Shown piece after piece: positions 9,711 to 18,883 of a DNA stretch of 64,000 nucleotides. Every line of letters starts with the position of its first letter. The stretch's first letter is position 1. Made by a program: the position numbers and the translations under genes. Source of the stretch: Granulosicoccus antarcticus IMCC3135 (GTDB lineage: Bacteria > Pseudomonadota > Gammaproteobacteria > Granulosicoccales > Granulosicoccaceae); NCBI RefSeq assembly GCF_002215215.1, contig NZ_CP018632.1, positions 7,684,501 to 7,748,500 on the forward strand, written 5' to 3'. Under the pieces are notes generated by a model. It was not told the origin of the DNA, searched no databases, and worked only from the letters and a program-made list of their open reading frames with translations.

Positions 9711-12077
9711 TCAGCTATTGAGCAGTTGTTCAATGGTCTCGAGGAATTCGGTTCTTTTGTAGGGCTTTCTGATAACCGGTTCCTTGAGACTTCCGCTCAC
9801 CTCTTCGGGTATATACCCGCTGACAAACAGGATCTTTACCTCGCTATCGACAAGTCGGACTTGTTCGACGACTTCCTGTCCGCCCATCTCTGGCATTACA
9901 AAATCAAGTACGATCAACGATATTTCGTGTCTGTGCAGATGAAACAACTCAAGGGCCTGCCTGCCACTTTCTGCCCCTAAAGTCTCGAATCCCAGTGATT
10001 GCAGACACAATCGAGTAAGCTTGAGTATTTCAACATTATCGTCAGCAACCAGGACCAGTTTGTTTCTGATTTTATCGGGTGTCTGGACAAGCAACTGAGG
10101 CTCTCGATGGGGCTCACCCTCAGCCTGCGACATGGGGAGAAATACAGAGAAACTGGATCCGGAACCGGGACTGGAATCAACCAGGATCATGCCCCTGCAT
10201 TGTTTGACGATGCTGTAACAGTTGGCCAGCCCAAGACCGGTTCCCGATCCTGACGCTTTAGTCGTATAAAACGGATCAAATATTCGCGGAAGAATTTTCG
10301 GTTCAATGCCGCAGCCGTCATCTACTATTTTTATGACGCAGTATTCACCGGGGTCAACATCATGCATTTGCTTCAGGAAATTTCTGTCAACCATCTCCCT
10401 GGACGTATTGATACTGATGTTTCCATTGGAATCAATTGCGTCTCGTGCATTAAAGAATATATTCAACAGAACCTGTTCGATCTGCGCCCTGTCGGCAACT
10501 ATGTGCAGAGGTTGCTCTGGCAAGAGCGAGGAAAGACAAACAGAGGCGGGCAAGGTACGTTCAAGCAAGACGACTAATTCCTCTACAAGCCGGTTCATAT
10601 CAAAAACTTCTTTGCGCGTTTTTTCCTGCCGGCTTAACGTGGAAAGTTTTTCGGTTAAATTCATGGCGCGCACGATAACGTCGCAGATCTGCTCCAGAGT
10701 TCGCTTCGTCACTTTGCTGTGAGTGTCGTCCAGCAACAGGCACTCGACGTTGCCAATGATGACTTGCAGCATATTATTGAAATCGTGTGTGATGCCTCCA
10801 GCCATTTCTCCGAGTGCTTTCATCTTTTGTGAATGAGCGATGTTCTCTTCAAGACTTCTGATCTCAGTGATATCCCGACCCACGGCGGTTATGGCTTCCA
10901 TTTGGCCCATTGAATCCAGCACAGCTGTGTTTGACCAGGCCAGCCAGCGCCAGCCATCTTTCGTCATTGCCCTTTGTCTGTGATAGGAGGTATGAGGGTG
11001 ATACTTCAGGCTTTCCAGCGACTTTTGAGTGAGCTCTCTGTCGTCTTCATGTACCAGCGGTAGGAATTGATGGTTCAAAAGCTCGCTTTCTGGCTTGCCA
11101 AAGGTTTTGCAATAACTGGGGCTGACATAGAGGAAATCCCCATCCAGATTCACCTTGACCACCATATCGGTCTGGTTCTCCACAAGAAGACGGTATTTTT
11201 CCTCCTTTTCTGTCAAATAACTCTGCTGTCTCAGCAGGGTACGACTAGCAATGGCCAGAAGAAGTGCGGTCAGAATTCCCAGCCCTATTCCAACTTCATC
11301 TACAACGCTGTTCGTGGCATACAGATAAGACTCTAATGGCGCAAAGGACAGTTGCCAGGGCCGCCCGACTATTTCAATTGGCAGGTTGACCAGATAGGGA
11401 CTCTGCAACAACATGTTCGATTGAGGCTGCGAATAGATGAGCTCATCGTTGTCAAAAACTCCCAATACAAATTGGTTTCGAAGCGGCTGTTCTGACAAGC
11501 AGGTGTCCATCAGGTCGTGCACTCGAAAGACACCATTGGCAAAGCCCAACAGCTGACCGGTTGGCGACAGAATTCTTTTGTAGAGTGCGAAACCTTTACC
11601 GGACTGGAGTAGTGAAACAATGTCGGTACGTGTCAACTGAGACGAGCTTTCCGCGGCAGCCAGGGCACGACGAACCGAGGCGTTGGTGTGTTTGTGCAGG
11701 TTGGCATTCAGAGCAGGTTTATTGCCGTCGAGTGGGTACACCACGCGAATGAATCCGTCCGGATCCATGTAGTTGAACGCATGTACACCGCTATAGATCG
11801 GTAGCAGGATGCTGGCAGATTTTGCCCACGTGTTGATTACGTTTTGACGAGTTTCCCAGGGAATACTGGCAAGTGCCGTCACCTGTTTTGCTCTTGAGTC
11901 GATGCAGGATTCAAGACGTATCTTGACTTGTTCGGCCGTGATACGAGTTTCCAGCAAAATTCTCTCCTCGTCTCTCTTGCTACTGACTACGCCAAACACC
12001 AGTACCAGCAAAAGTCCGAGAACAAAAACAGCCGTCGATATGAAGTTCTGCCGATATCTAACCGTATTCGAATTCAC
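9711..12077 (-). CDS. Hybrid sensor histidine kinase with CHASE-like sensor and receiver domain
   Basis: This protein has 788 residues. A membrane segment (about 10-32) precedes a periplasmic region of about 220 residues that resembles a CHASE-type sensor (GFIRVVYPLDGNKPALNANL, then ALYKRILSPTG). A second membrane segment lies at about 258-282. A PAS domain (about 295-405) follows, then HisKA with phospho-acceptor His431 in GITHDFNN, a HATPase domain with DDGCGIEP and GTGLGL, and a C-terminal receiver with phospho-acceptor Asp725 (VLDFVMPEMGG). No DNA-binding response regulator is adjacent, so the output partner is unknown. It is convergent with nrdF. Confidence 0.9.
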   Translation of the reverse strand: MNSNTVRYRQNFISTAVFVLGLLLVLVFGVVSSKRDEERILLETRITAEQVKIRLESCIDSRAKQVTALASIPWETRQNVINTWAKSASILLPIYSGVHAFNYMDPDGFIRVVYPLDGNKPALNANLHKHTNASVRRALAAAESSSQLTRTDIVSLLQSGKGFALYKRILSPTGQLLGFANGVFRVHDLMDTCLSEQPLRNQFVLGVFDNDELIYSQPQSNMLLQSPYLVNLPIEIVGRPWQLSFAPLESYLYATNSVVDEVGIGLGILTALLLAIASRTLLRQQSYLTEKEEKYRLLVENQTDMVVKVNLDGDFLYVSPSYCKTFGKPESELLNHQFLPLVHEDDRELTQKSLESLKYHPHTSYHRQRAMTKDGWRWLAWSNTAVLDSMGQMEAITAVGRDITEIRSLEENIAHSQKMKALGEMAGGITHDFNNMLQVIIGNVECLLLDDTHSKVTKRTLEQICDVIVRAMNLTEKLSTLSRQEKTRKEVFDMNRLVEELVVLLERTLPASVCLSSLLPEQPLHIVADRAQIEQVLLNIFFNARDAIDSNGNISINTSREMVDRNFLKQMHDVDPGEYCVIKIVDDGCGIEPKILPRIFDPFYTTKASGSGTGLGLANCYSIVKQCRGMILVDSSPGSGSSFSVFLPMSQAEGEPHREPQLLVQTPDKIRNKLVLVADDNVEILKLTRLCLQSLGFETLGAESGRQALELFHLHRHEISLIVLDFVMPEMGGQEVVEQVRLVDSEVKILFVSGYIPEEVSGSLKEPVIRKPYKRTEFLETIEQLLNS

Positions 12078-12338
12078 TTGCCAGCAAGCTCATCGATGTC
12101 ACTCAAAATATCGTGAAGCTTGCAATGGCAGAGGCTGGACATCATAAAATGGCTGCATCGACGATTAACGCTCATGACAGTGAGACTTGCGGCAGTGCTG
12201 ATCTATGGAGCCCGCAGCACAGCGGAGGAGGGTAACTTTGGCCGAAACAGTAGCATAAGCCAGAAAATAACTCTGAATCAGACTGTTTCATTCATGCATA
12301 GTGATATTGGTCCCTGCCCTGCACCGATAGAAAAACTA

Positions 12339-13427
12339 TTAGCCATCTGACATCAGCTTGATGATCAGTGCTGCTGCCCGGTTTCCCGATTCCACTGCGC
12401 CCTCCAGATAGCCATTGGAATGATCGGTAAGGCCTGCAGTCTCAGAGCCTGCCCAAATCAGCCGGTTGTCCCATTCACTCATCAGCGTAGGTCGACCATG
12501 TGATCTTGGCACTACCGGATCGCGGTCCAGGGCGGTTGCTGTTTGAGCATCAAATGCCCAGTCTTTCAGGTGCACAGCAATTGGCTGGCTTGCCGCTTCG
12601 CCGAACATACGGGCCAGCTGTGCAACGCCAGCCTGCTTCAAGGCCTGCTCTTGCCCTGGCCGCTGCTCGGCAGGAATGCCGACAAAGCCGAACAAGGCAG
12701 AATTGCCACCTGTTCGCGGCGAGGCATCATGAATTTCAGTCAATGGCCCCAATTGGCTGAAACCATCCCCCGACAAGCCTTGCTCCTGCCAGAACGGCTC
12801 GGAGTACTCCGCCACGAACTTGGCCTGGGCTGCCATCCACGTCGGTATCTTTGCAAGCAGCTGCCGATCCTTGCTGGGCAGACCGGGCTCGAACGTTATT
12901 GAATCAGCTACCACTCTAGGCGGTAGCGCAAGAATTAGATGAGCGGCCTGCATCTCCTGTTCGATACCAGATTGTTTGACACGTACGGTGACACCCTCTG
13001 GTGTCTGAACAAGATGCTGTACGTTTGAATTGATCTGCAAGCTGTCGCCGGGCAATACACTGACGAGTGAATCAATCAGCTGTTTCATGCCGCCATCAAT
13101 ACGATTTGATCCGGCCATGGACGCACCACCAAGGCTCTTTTGCAACGAGCCATCGCCGTACTCCATGATCGACAGACCTTCACTAACTTGTGGATAAATG
13201 CTCTGTTCCAGACCCAGCTCGGCGATCAGACTGGCGATCTGGCGCTGTCCTGGCCAGAACCAGGAAGGTCCCAGATCCAGTGCGCCAGTGGGCGCAGAGT
13301 GTATCCGGCCACCCAGACGATCTCTGGCTTCCAGCAATCGGAAAGGAATACCCTGCAAAGTCAGACGGTATGCTGCACACAGGCCACTCAAACCACCCCC
13401 TACGATCAAGACAACAGGCTTCATCAA
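12339..13427 (-). CDS. FAD-dependent amine oxidase / protoporphyrinogen-oxidase-like flavoprotein
   Basis: This 362-residue protein opens with an FAD-binding Rossmann motif, VLIVGGGLSGLCAAYRL, followed by the E.RDRLGGRI pattern of the monoamine oxidase family. The C-terminal LIWAGSETA..SNGYLEGAVESG motif closes the FAD site. There is no signal peptide or membrane anchor, so it is probably cytosolic. It is shorter than typical monoamine oxidases; the amine or other substrate cannot be read from sequence. It is divergent from a TetR regulator with a palindrome between the two genes, so that regulator probably controls it. MM at the start leaves a one-codon ambiguity. Confidence 0.8.
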   Translation of the reverse strand: MMKPVVLIVGGGLSGLCAAYRLTLQGIPFRLLEARDRLGGRIHSAPTGALDLGPSWFWPGQRQIASLIAELGLEQSIYPQVSEGLSIMEYGDGSLQKSLGGASMAGSNRIDGGMKQLIDSLVSVLPGDSLQINSNVQHLVQTPEGVTVRVKQSGIEQEMQAAHLILALPPRVVADSITFEPGLPSKDRQLLAKIPTWMAAQAKFVAEYSEPFWQEQGLSGDGFSQLGPLTEIHDASPRTGGNSALFGFVGIPAEQRPGQEQALKQAGVAQLARMFGEAASQPIAVHLKDWAFDAQTATALDRDPVVPRSHGRPTLMSEWDNRLIWAGSETAGLTDHSNGYLEGAVESGNRAAALIIKLMSDG

Positions 13428-13509
13428 ACACTCACGTGCTGGGATTGCATAGCTGGATTCTTCATGTTTTCTGACTTCATGTGTCGGAGATCAAGTAATC
13501 AACAGTGTA

Positions 13510-13535
13510 ATATACCTATCGGAAGATAGATATAT
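13510..13535. promoter_or_regulatory. TetR-type operator palindrome
   Basis: ATATACCTATC (13510-13520) and GATAGATATAT (13525-13535) form an inverted repeat with one mismatch around a GGAA centre. It lies between the divergent amine oxidase and TetR genes and ends just before the possible TetR starts. That is the usual place for an autoregulatory TetR operator. The sequence is seen directly; binding is inferred. Confidence 0.65.
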
Positions 13536-13564
13536 TCGCAATGCTACCGAAAGCGTACCCCGTC

Positions 13565-14122
13565 ATGACCGATAACCGCACAAAACTGGTAGATGCCGCT
13601 CAGGATCGCGTACAAAGCAGCGGCCTCAAGGCGCTCAGTTTTCGCACCCTGGCCGATCAGATAGGCATCAAATCATCGAGCGTGCATTACCACTTCCCTG
13701 AAAAAGCGGATCTGGCTCAAGCACTGATCGAACGCTACAGCCTTTCCATGTCCGACTCCCTGTCCGCAATTTCGAACAGTGATGCTGATCTGCGTGGCAA
13801 GCTTGAGGCCTTCATCGGCATTTTCGAAGCGGTGGCAAGGCGCGACAAAATCTGTCTTTGCGGCATGCTGACCGCTGAAGTCGAGTTACTCAGCGATACA
13901 AACAAACAGGCACTACAAGTCTTCTTTCATGATATGGAACACTGGCTGTGCTCACTTTTTGATGCACATCTTGCTGAAATGAAATCCCCGCTGTCGCACC
14001 TCAGTCTGGCCAAGGCGATGATATCCGGGTTGGAAGGTGCGCTGCTGGTAGACAGGGTTGCTGGCAACACACATTGCATGAATGCTCAGAAGAAACTATT
14101 TCTGTCCATGCTCATTGCCTGA
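13565..14122 (+). CDS. TetR family transcriptional regulator
   Basis: From the ATG at 13565 the protein has 185 residues. The N-terminal helix-turn-helix reads FRTLADQIGIKSSSVHYHFPEKADLAQALIERY, the standard TetR DNA-binding signature. The C-terminal ligand domain is unassigned. An earlier in-frame ATG at 13541 begins only five bases after the operator palindrome, so I prefer 13565; neither has a strong ribosome-binding site. It probably represses itself and the divergent amine oxidase. Confidence 0.85.
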   Translation: MTDNRTKLVDAAQDRVQSSGLKALSFRTLADQIGIKSSSVHYHFPEKADLAQALIERYSLSMSDSLSAISNSDADLRGKLEAFIGIFEAVARRDKICLCGMLTAEVELLSDTNKQALQVFFHDMEHWLCSLFDAHLAEMKSPLSHLSLAKAMISGLEGALLVDRVAGNTHCMNAQKKLFLSMLIA

Positions 14123-14357
14123 AAGCAAACCCTGCCTTCCAGTAATGTGTAGCCGATTTAAATTCATCATTCGTTCACACACTCAACGGCATTCTATACC
14201 CGTGGCAGGCAACGCCTCAATCGAGACACCCTCTGGGGGTCAAAGTTGATGTTATCTACACGGACAAAGCTTGCTGAAGTCTGTCTGTTCAGAATTCTTC
14301 AGTGGTTTGTACTTTGTTTTACGTTTTTTCATTTGAACTTCAATTCGGATAAAGACT

Positions 14358-14603
14358 ATGAAACGCTCTACAAGCAAACTCGCAAAATCTTTCGCACTTC
14401 CTTTGGTACTGGTAGCCGGCATCGCCGCTGCTCAGGAAGATCCAGCCGCCATTTTCGAATCACTCGATGCTGACGGTAACGGCTCTTTGTCAGAAGCTGA
14501 AGCTTCTGCCAATGAAATGGTCATGAGCAAATGGGAAACACTGGATGCCGATGGCAACAGTGAAATCTCTGTAGAAGAAATGGCAGCCTTCACTGCCGAG
14601 TAA
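14358..14603 (+). CDS. Small secreted EF-hand calcium-binding protein
   Basis: This protein has 81 residues. The N terminus is a signal peptide (MKRSTSKLAKSF, hydrophobic core, cleavage near AAAQ). Two EF-hand loops follow: DADGNGSLSEAE and DADGNSEISVEE, each with the acidic residues at loop positions 1, 3, 5 and 12. It is a periplasmic or secreted calcium-binding protein of unknown role. It stands alone on the plus strand and is followed by an 11-base-pair hairpin. Confidence 0.8.
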   Translation: MKRSTSKLAKSFALPLVLVAGIAAAQEDPAAIFESLDADGNGSLSEAEASANEMVMSKWETLDADGNSEISVEEMAAFTAE

Positions 14604-14636
14604 AGCATTGTCCTGATACGTCAGGGGTAGTCAGAC

Positions 14637-14671
14637 ACGGTGATGCGTGCCTATCAAGGGCGCATCACCGT
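14637..14671 (+). terminator. Perfect 11-bp hairpin downstream of the EF-hand gene
   Basis: ACGGTGATGCG (14637-14647) pairs perfectly with CGCATCACCGT (14661-14671) around a 13-base loop, 33 bases after the stop codon. Only three T residues follow, so it may be a weak terminator or an mRNA 3'-end stabiliser. It also sits at the far end of the convergent sugar operon. Confidence 0.6.
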
Positions 14672-14717
14672 TTGCAGTATTCAGAACAAGCTACGTTGAA
14701 GTCTTGCGTCCCATCGC

Positions 14718-15656
14718 TCAGGACTTTAGCTTTAGAAGCTGTTCTATCGATTCACTATCTGAATTACCTTCCATCGGCCCTCGGCGAGTCACCGCCAGAG
14801 CACCGGCTGCATTGGCATAACGTCCAGCTGACTCCGGCGAATGCCCTTGAGTGATCATCGCCAGGAAGGTTCCACAAAACGCGTCACCGGCACCCGTAGG
14901 GTCCACTTCCTGAACCTTGTGTCCACAAAATTCAAAACGATCCTCACCACTGATGATCAAAGCCCCTTGCGAACCACGCTTTAACGCAAGAATGTCTGCA
15001 CCGTAGGACCGCATCTGATCGATACTCTGCTCTTCGCTTTTACCTGGAAACAGAAATTCCAGATCGCTTGTACTGGGAAACAGATAACTACTGTGCTCCA
15101 TCATGCGAAAAAGCATATCTCGCCCTGCCTGATCACGCATCAGTTCGGCGCGAGCATTCGGGTCACAACTGATCTTCCCTCCTCGCGCCAGAACCTGCGA
15201 GGCTATGGATTCAATCGCCACTCGCAAGTTTGCATTCCCAAGTGAAGCACCTGAAACATGCAGCAGCAAAGCCCCTTCTGGCAATACAAACGGCGTTTCA
15301 GCAATGGCATCCGCAGCGGTATCATTCAGGTGGAATATGAATGTGCGAGTTCCATCATCAAAATAGGAAACAAAGGCGACCCCGGTGGTTTTGTCCTCAA
15401 GCCTTAGAACGGCTGAGGTATCCACCCCGCTGGCCTGCAAACGATCGGTCAGTACATTACCGAAGTTATCAGCTCCCAGCCCACCGAATATCTTTGTCCG
15501 CGCCCCCATACGGGCCGCCTGATCAATGCAGATAGCGGGGGCTCCACTGGCATAAGGGCCGGTGAACTCTGCCAGCTCACGCAGCGCACAGCCCTTGCGA
15601 TGAGAAACAAACTCAACCAGGAGTTCCCCTACGCTGATGATGGTCGTATCGTTCAT
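14718..15656 (-). CDS. PfkB family sugar kinase
   Basis: This 312-residue protein has the PfkB/ribokinase fold signatures: a glycine-rich N-terminal segment (GGLGADNFGNVL) and the C-terminal DPTGAGDAFCGTF motif, whose Asp is the catalytic base. It transfers phosphate from ATP to a sugar or sugar phosphate. As the last gene of a sugar operon containing a ROK kinase and an aldolase, it could add the second phosphate that makes a ketose bisphosphate. That ordering is inference; 2-keto-3-deoxygluconate kinase or fructokinase activity is also possible. It begins 87 bases after the aldolase. Confidence 0.85.
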   Translation of the reverse strand: MNDTTIISVGELLVEFVSHRKGCALRELAEFTGPYASGAPAICIDQAARMGARTKIFGGLGADNFGNVLTDRLQASGVDTSAVLRLEDKTTGVAFVSYFDDGTRTFIFHLNDTAADAIAETPFVLPEGALLLHVSGASLGNANLRVAIESIASQVLARGGKISCDPNARAELMRDQAGRDMLFRMMEHSSYLFPSTSDLEFLFPGKSEEQSIDQMRSYGADILALKRGSQGALIISGEDRFEFCGHKVQEVDPTGAGDAFCGTFLAMITQGHSPESAGRYANAAGALAVTRRGPMEGNSDSESIEQLLKLKS

Positions 15657-15743
15657 TGCCAGTCTGCCGTGTTCTAGCCGATGTTTGTCCGAAATAGCAG
15701 CATCGTGATATCTCGGACAAACTCCATTAGTCGCTGTGAGAAA

Positions 15744-16664
15744 TCAGGCTTTGCCAGATGATTGCAGCAGATTCATCTTGTTGATGATGACACGCCGCAT
15801 CTCGTTTCGTGCAGGTTCCAGTATCTTGCGAAGATCGATGATCTCAGGCTTGTCTCTGAGCAGTTCACGCACACCCGCTGTGCTGGCAATACGCAGATCG
15901 GTTCCCACATTCACCTTGCACATACCACTGGCGATTGCCTGGGTAATATCGTCATCATGTATGCCAACAGCATCCTTGAGTACGCCGCCTGCGTCAATAA
16001 CACGTGCTACAACATCTTGTGGAATGCTGCTGGCGCCATGCATGACCAGTGGCTGACTGACTCTGGCTGCAATTTCGGCAATCCGCTTGTGATTGATTTC
16101 TGGTCTTCCACGCCCTTTGTTAGGACCATGCGCAGTACCCACAGCGATTGCCAGTGTATCGGCGCCGGCTGCTGCCATGAACCTTTCGGCCTCCTCAGCC
16201 GTTGTCAGCGTTGCATTCTCCTCTGAAATGATCACCTCGGCACCCAGCTCAACCAGCCGACCTATTTCCGCCTCGACACTGACGCCAACAGCACTTGCCG
16301 CATCGACAACACGCCGGGTTTCTCGAATATTGGTTGCTTCATCCTCATGCGATTTATCAATCATGATTGAGGTAAAACCGTTTCTGATGCACCACATGCA
16401 TATCTCAAACGACTCACCATGATCCAGATGCACAGCAACAGGTACAGTCGCATTCCTCGCTTCAGCCAGGGCAATATCGACGATACGCTTGCTGCTGTAT
16501 TTCAAAGCCCCGGCAGTAATGGCCAGCAGAATCGGACTGCGCGTCTCTTCCGCCGCTTCCATGATTGCCAGTGTGGTTTCAAGATTATCGGTATTGAAAG
16601 CACCAACTCCATATTTTCCTGCCTGCGCTGCCTGCAGAATTTCCAAGCCTGTCTGTAATGCCAT
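15744..16664 (-). CDS. Class II (zinc) ketose-bisphosphate aldolase
   Basis: This 306-residue protein belongs to the fructose/tagatose-bisphosphate aldolase family. HLDHG carries the catalytic Asp and a zinc-ligand His, DKSHE and GTAHG supply further active-site residues, and HGASS and NVGTD form the phosphate and substrate loops. Reaction: reversible cleavage of a ketose 1,6-bisphosphate to dihydroxyacetone phosphate and an aldehyde. Fructose and tagatose specificities cannot be separated by eye. It follows the ROK kinase by 18 bases in the sugar operon. Confidence 0.9.
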   Translation of the reverse strand: MALQTGLEILQAAQAGKYGVGAFNTDNLETTLAIMEAAEETRSPILLAITAGALKYSSKRIVDIALAEARNATVPVAVHLDHGESFEICMWCIRNGFTSIMIDKSHEDEATNIRETRRVVDAASAVGVSVEAEIGRLVELGAEVIISEENATLTTAEEAERFMAAAGADTLAIAVGTAHGPNKGRGRPEINHKRIAEIAARVSQPLVMHGASSIPQDVVARVIDAGGVLKDAVGIHDDDITQAIASGMCKVNVGTDLRIASTAGVRELLRDKPEIIDLRKILEPARNEMRRVIINKMNLLQSSGKA

Positions 16665-16682
16665 GAGTGTCTCTCGTAAAAA

Positions 16683-17597
16683 TCAGTAAATAGGATCGTT
16701 CAGGTCCAGCAATGCAAGTGCGCCTTGCAAAGTAGAATGGTTACCCAGGCAGGCCCACTGTATTTTTATGGAATCCGCAGGGTATGGCTTTCGCAAGTGC
16801 TTGCGCACATTGCTGATCAATCTGTCTTGTGGGTAGCCGGCCATCTGCGGTATACCCCCACCAACCACGATCATGTCGGGAACAAACAGCGTTACCAATG
16901 TCGCAATCATGAAAGATTGATATAAGACGAAAGTCTCCAGCTCGGCACTTAGAGCCGGATTGTCTTTTTCAATAAACAGGTTCTCTACCGAACAAGAGTG
17001 TTTGAGTGCAAGTTCTAACAGCGTATGACCACACGCATAGGCTTCGATGCAATCGGTATTGCCACACACACAAGGCTTACCCTGAGCCATGATGGGTATA
17101 TGGCCAGCTTGCAAACCGGCAGCACTCTGCGCATAGGGATCACCATCGACCAGATACGCAGCACCTATACCGGTACCAAAATAGACACCAAACACCGCTG
17201 GACTACCTTGGGCCGAACCACCTCTCCACTCCCCCAGCAACTGCAACATGATGTCCTGCTCCAGAATCACGCGACACTGGAGCGCTGCGGACAGGCTTGC
17301 CTGCAGACCCTGGCCTTCAAGCTGTGGGATATTGTTGCAATGAGTGAAGGTATCCTGCTGTCGATCTATCATCCCGGGTAAACCCAGCACGACAACATCA
17401 AGCTTCAGTTCTAATTTCGTCGCATATTCGCGAATGATATCAACCAGCACCTGCTGAGCATTATCAACCCGTAGCCGATCGCTACTGATTCTCTGGAAGT
17501 CCGGGCAGGCAACTCCTTGGCGCATATGACCCAGCCGCAGACTGGTGCCGCCCAGATCAAGTACCACGACATTGCCGGTCTCATGTTCGGTGCTCAT
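16683..17597 (-). CDS. ROK family sugar kinase
   Basis: From the preferred start the protein has 304 residues. VVLDLGGTSLRLG is the ATP phosphate-binding loop, and CVCGNTDCIEAYACG is the ROK zinc-binding cysteine motif. No N-terminal helix-turn-helix is present, so this is a kinase and not a repressor. I chose the ATG at 17597 because it overlaps the TGA of the upstream P-loop kinase in an ATGA junction; an ATG at 17633 would lengthen the overlap. The likely role is phosphorylation of the sugar imported by the neighbouring ABC transporter. Confidence 0.88.
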   Translation of the reverse strand: MSTEHETGNVVVLDLGGTSLRLGHMRQGVACPDFQRISSDRLRVDNAQQVLVDIIREYATKLELKLDVVVLGLPGMIDRQQDTFTHCNNIPQLEGQGLQASLSAALQCRVILEQDIMLQLLGEWRGGSAQGSPAVFGVYFGTGIGAAYLVDGDPYAQSAAGLQAGHIPIMAQGKPCVCGNTDCIEAYACGHTLLELALKHSCSVENLFIEKDNPALSAELETFVLYQSFMIATLVTLFVPDMIVVGGGIPQMAGYPQDRLISNVRKHLRKPYPADSIKIQWACLGNHSTLQGALALLDLNDPIY

Positions 17598-18121
17598 GTG
17601 TGATTCACATAGTTCAGTGCTTGTTCCAGACACTGTTCCAGAGAACTCTTGTCCGTTTCGATAACAAGCTTCGGCTCTTCAATAGGTTCCGCTGCAGCCT
17701 TGCTTCTCTGATACAACGCAAAATCGCGATCCTTGGCAAGATGTACGTCCTGGTCATTGTGCAATCGCGCTTTGACTGATTCTTCCGAACAGATGCATTC
17801 AATGATGAGCAACTGTGCATTCGAGCGTTTTGCAGCCGTTTTCACAGCTTCAACCTGATAGCGCTTTGAATAGGTGCGACCATCAAGAATAACCACTGGT
17901 GGTGCGGCTGTAGTGAGCAGGTAATTGGCTACGTCATACATTACGCCCAGACAAAGATCATTCTGTTCGTTGCTGTAATCCACATGACTGGCAAACAGAA
18001 AATCTCTGACTCTGTCCTTATCCAGCAAGACCGCATTGAGCGCGCGCTGCAACTTTGCAGCTACAGCACTCTTGCCCGAGGCTGGTAAACCTGCCATCGC
18101 AATTATCAAAGTATCGTTCAT
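17594..18121 (-). CDS. P-loop (AAA_33-type) small-molecule kinase
   Basis: This 175-residue protein opens with the Walker A motif GLPASGKS, and VVILDGRTY is the likely Walker B-like strand. The fold resembles gluconokinase/shikimate-kinase-like and zeta-toxin-like ATPases annotated as AAA_33. No specific substrate can be assigned. It lies nine bases after the ABC ATPase and overlaps the ROK kinase by four bases, so it is co-translated with sugar-metabolism genes. It makes three unrelated kinases in one operon. Confidence 0.75.
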   Translation of the reverse strand: MNDTLIIAMAGLPASGKSAVAAKLQRALNAVLLDKDRVRDFLFASHVDYSNEQNDLCLGVMYDVANYLLTTAAPPVVILDGRTYSKRYQVEAVKTAAKRSNAQLLIIECICSEESVKARLHNDQDVHLAKDRDFALYQRSKAAAEPIEEPKLVIETDKSSLEQCLEQALNYVNHT

Positions 18122-18130
18122 TGCTTCGCG

Positions 18131-18883
18131 TCAGTCGTCCAGCACGCGGCCCATCATCATGGCGACCACTTCATCTTCATTGGTATCCGAGATAAGCCGC
18201 TCACCTGCTTTGCGTCCTCTTTCAAGTACAAAAATACGATCACTGACTTCAAAGATGTCGCTGAGGTTATGCGATATGAGAATGATGGCAACACCCTGGG
18301 ACTTGAGTTTTTTGATCAGAGCCTTGACTTCCCTTTGCTCCGGGACACCCAATGCTGCCGTCGGCTCGTCCATGATGATGACCTTGGCTTTCCAGTACAC
18401 AGCACGACTGATGGCAATGGCTTGCCTCTGTCCACCGGACAGAAATTGCACCGGCATGCTCAGATCATTAAGCCGAATACCCAGGTGTTTCAGTGCACCA
18501 CGAGCCTCTTCACGCATGTGTTTGCGATCCAGTACCGGCAGGCCCAGGACGCGCTTCATTTTCTCTCGGCCCAGAAATATATTGATACCGACATCAAGAT
18601 TATCCGCCAGCGCAAGATCCTGATAGATAGTCTCGATACCCAGATCACGAACTTCTTGAGGGCTGCGTTTGCTGATGGTTTGACCGGCAAATCGTATCTC
18701 GCCCTCATCCGGCGGATGCACACCGGCAATCATCTTGATCAAAGTGCTCTTGCCAGCACCATTATCACCGGCAAGTGCCAGTACTTCTCCAGCATGTAGT
18801 TCCAGAGAAATATTACTAGACGCTTTTGTGCCTCCAAAGCGCTTGCTGACATTGTCTACCGACAATATGACTTCAGCCGTCAT
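18131..18883 (-). CDS. Sugar ABC transporter ATP-binding protein (single domain)
   Basis: This 250-residue protein shows Walker A (GDNGAGKST), the ABC signature (LSGGQRQAIAI) and Walker B (VIIMDEPTAAL) followed by the H-loop (ILISHNL). It has one nucleotide-binding domain, like FrcA-type ATPases and unlike RbsA/MglA, which carry two. The first four bases overlap the permease stop in an ATGA junction. It powers uptake of the sugar captured by the operon's binding protein. Confidence 0.93.
   Translation of the reverse strand: MTAEVILSVDNVSKRFGGTKASSNISLELHAGEVLALAGDNGAGKSTLIKMIAGVHPPDEGEIRFAGQTISKRSPQEVRDLGIETIYQDLALADNLDVGINIFLGREKMKRVLGLPVLDRKHMREEARGALKHLGIRLNDLSMPVQFLSGGQRQAIAISRAVYWKAKVIIMDEPTAALGVPEQREVKALIKKLKSQGVAIILISHNLSDIFEVSDRIFVLERGRKAGERLISDTNEDEVVAMMMGRVLDD

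Noticed and set aside
12078-12338. A short plus-strand gene at 12120-12350
   Set aside because: It runs into the 3' end of the amine oxidase on the other strand, has no family resemblance, and lies where only promoter sequence for the kinase is expected.
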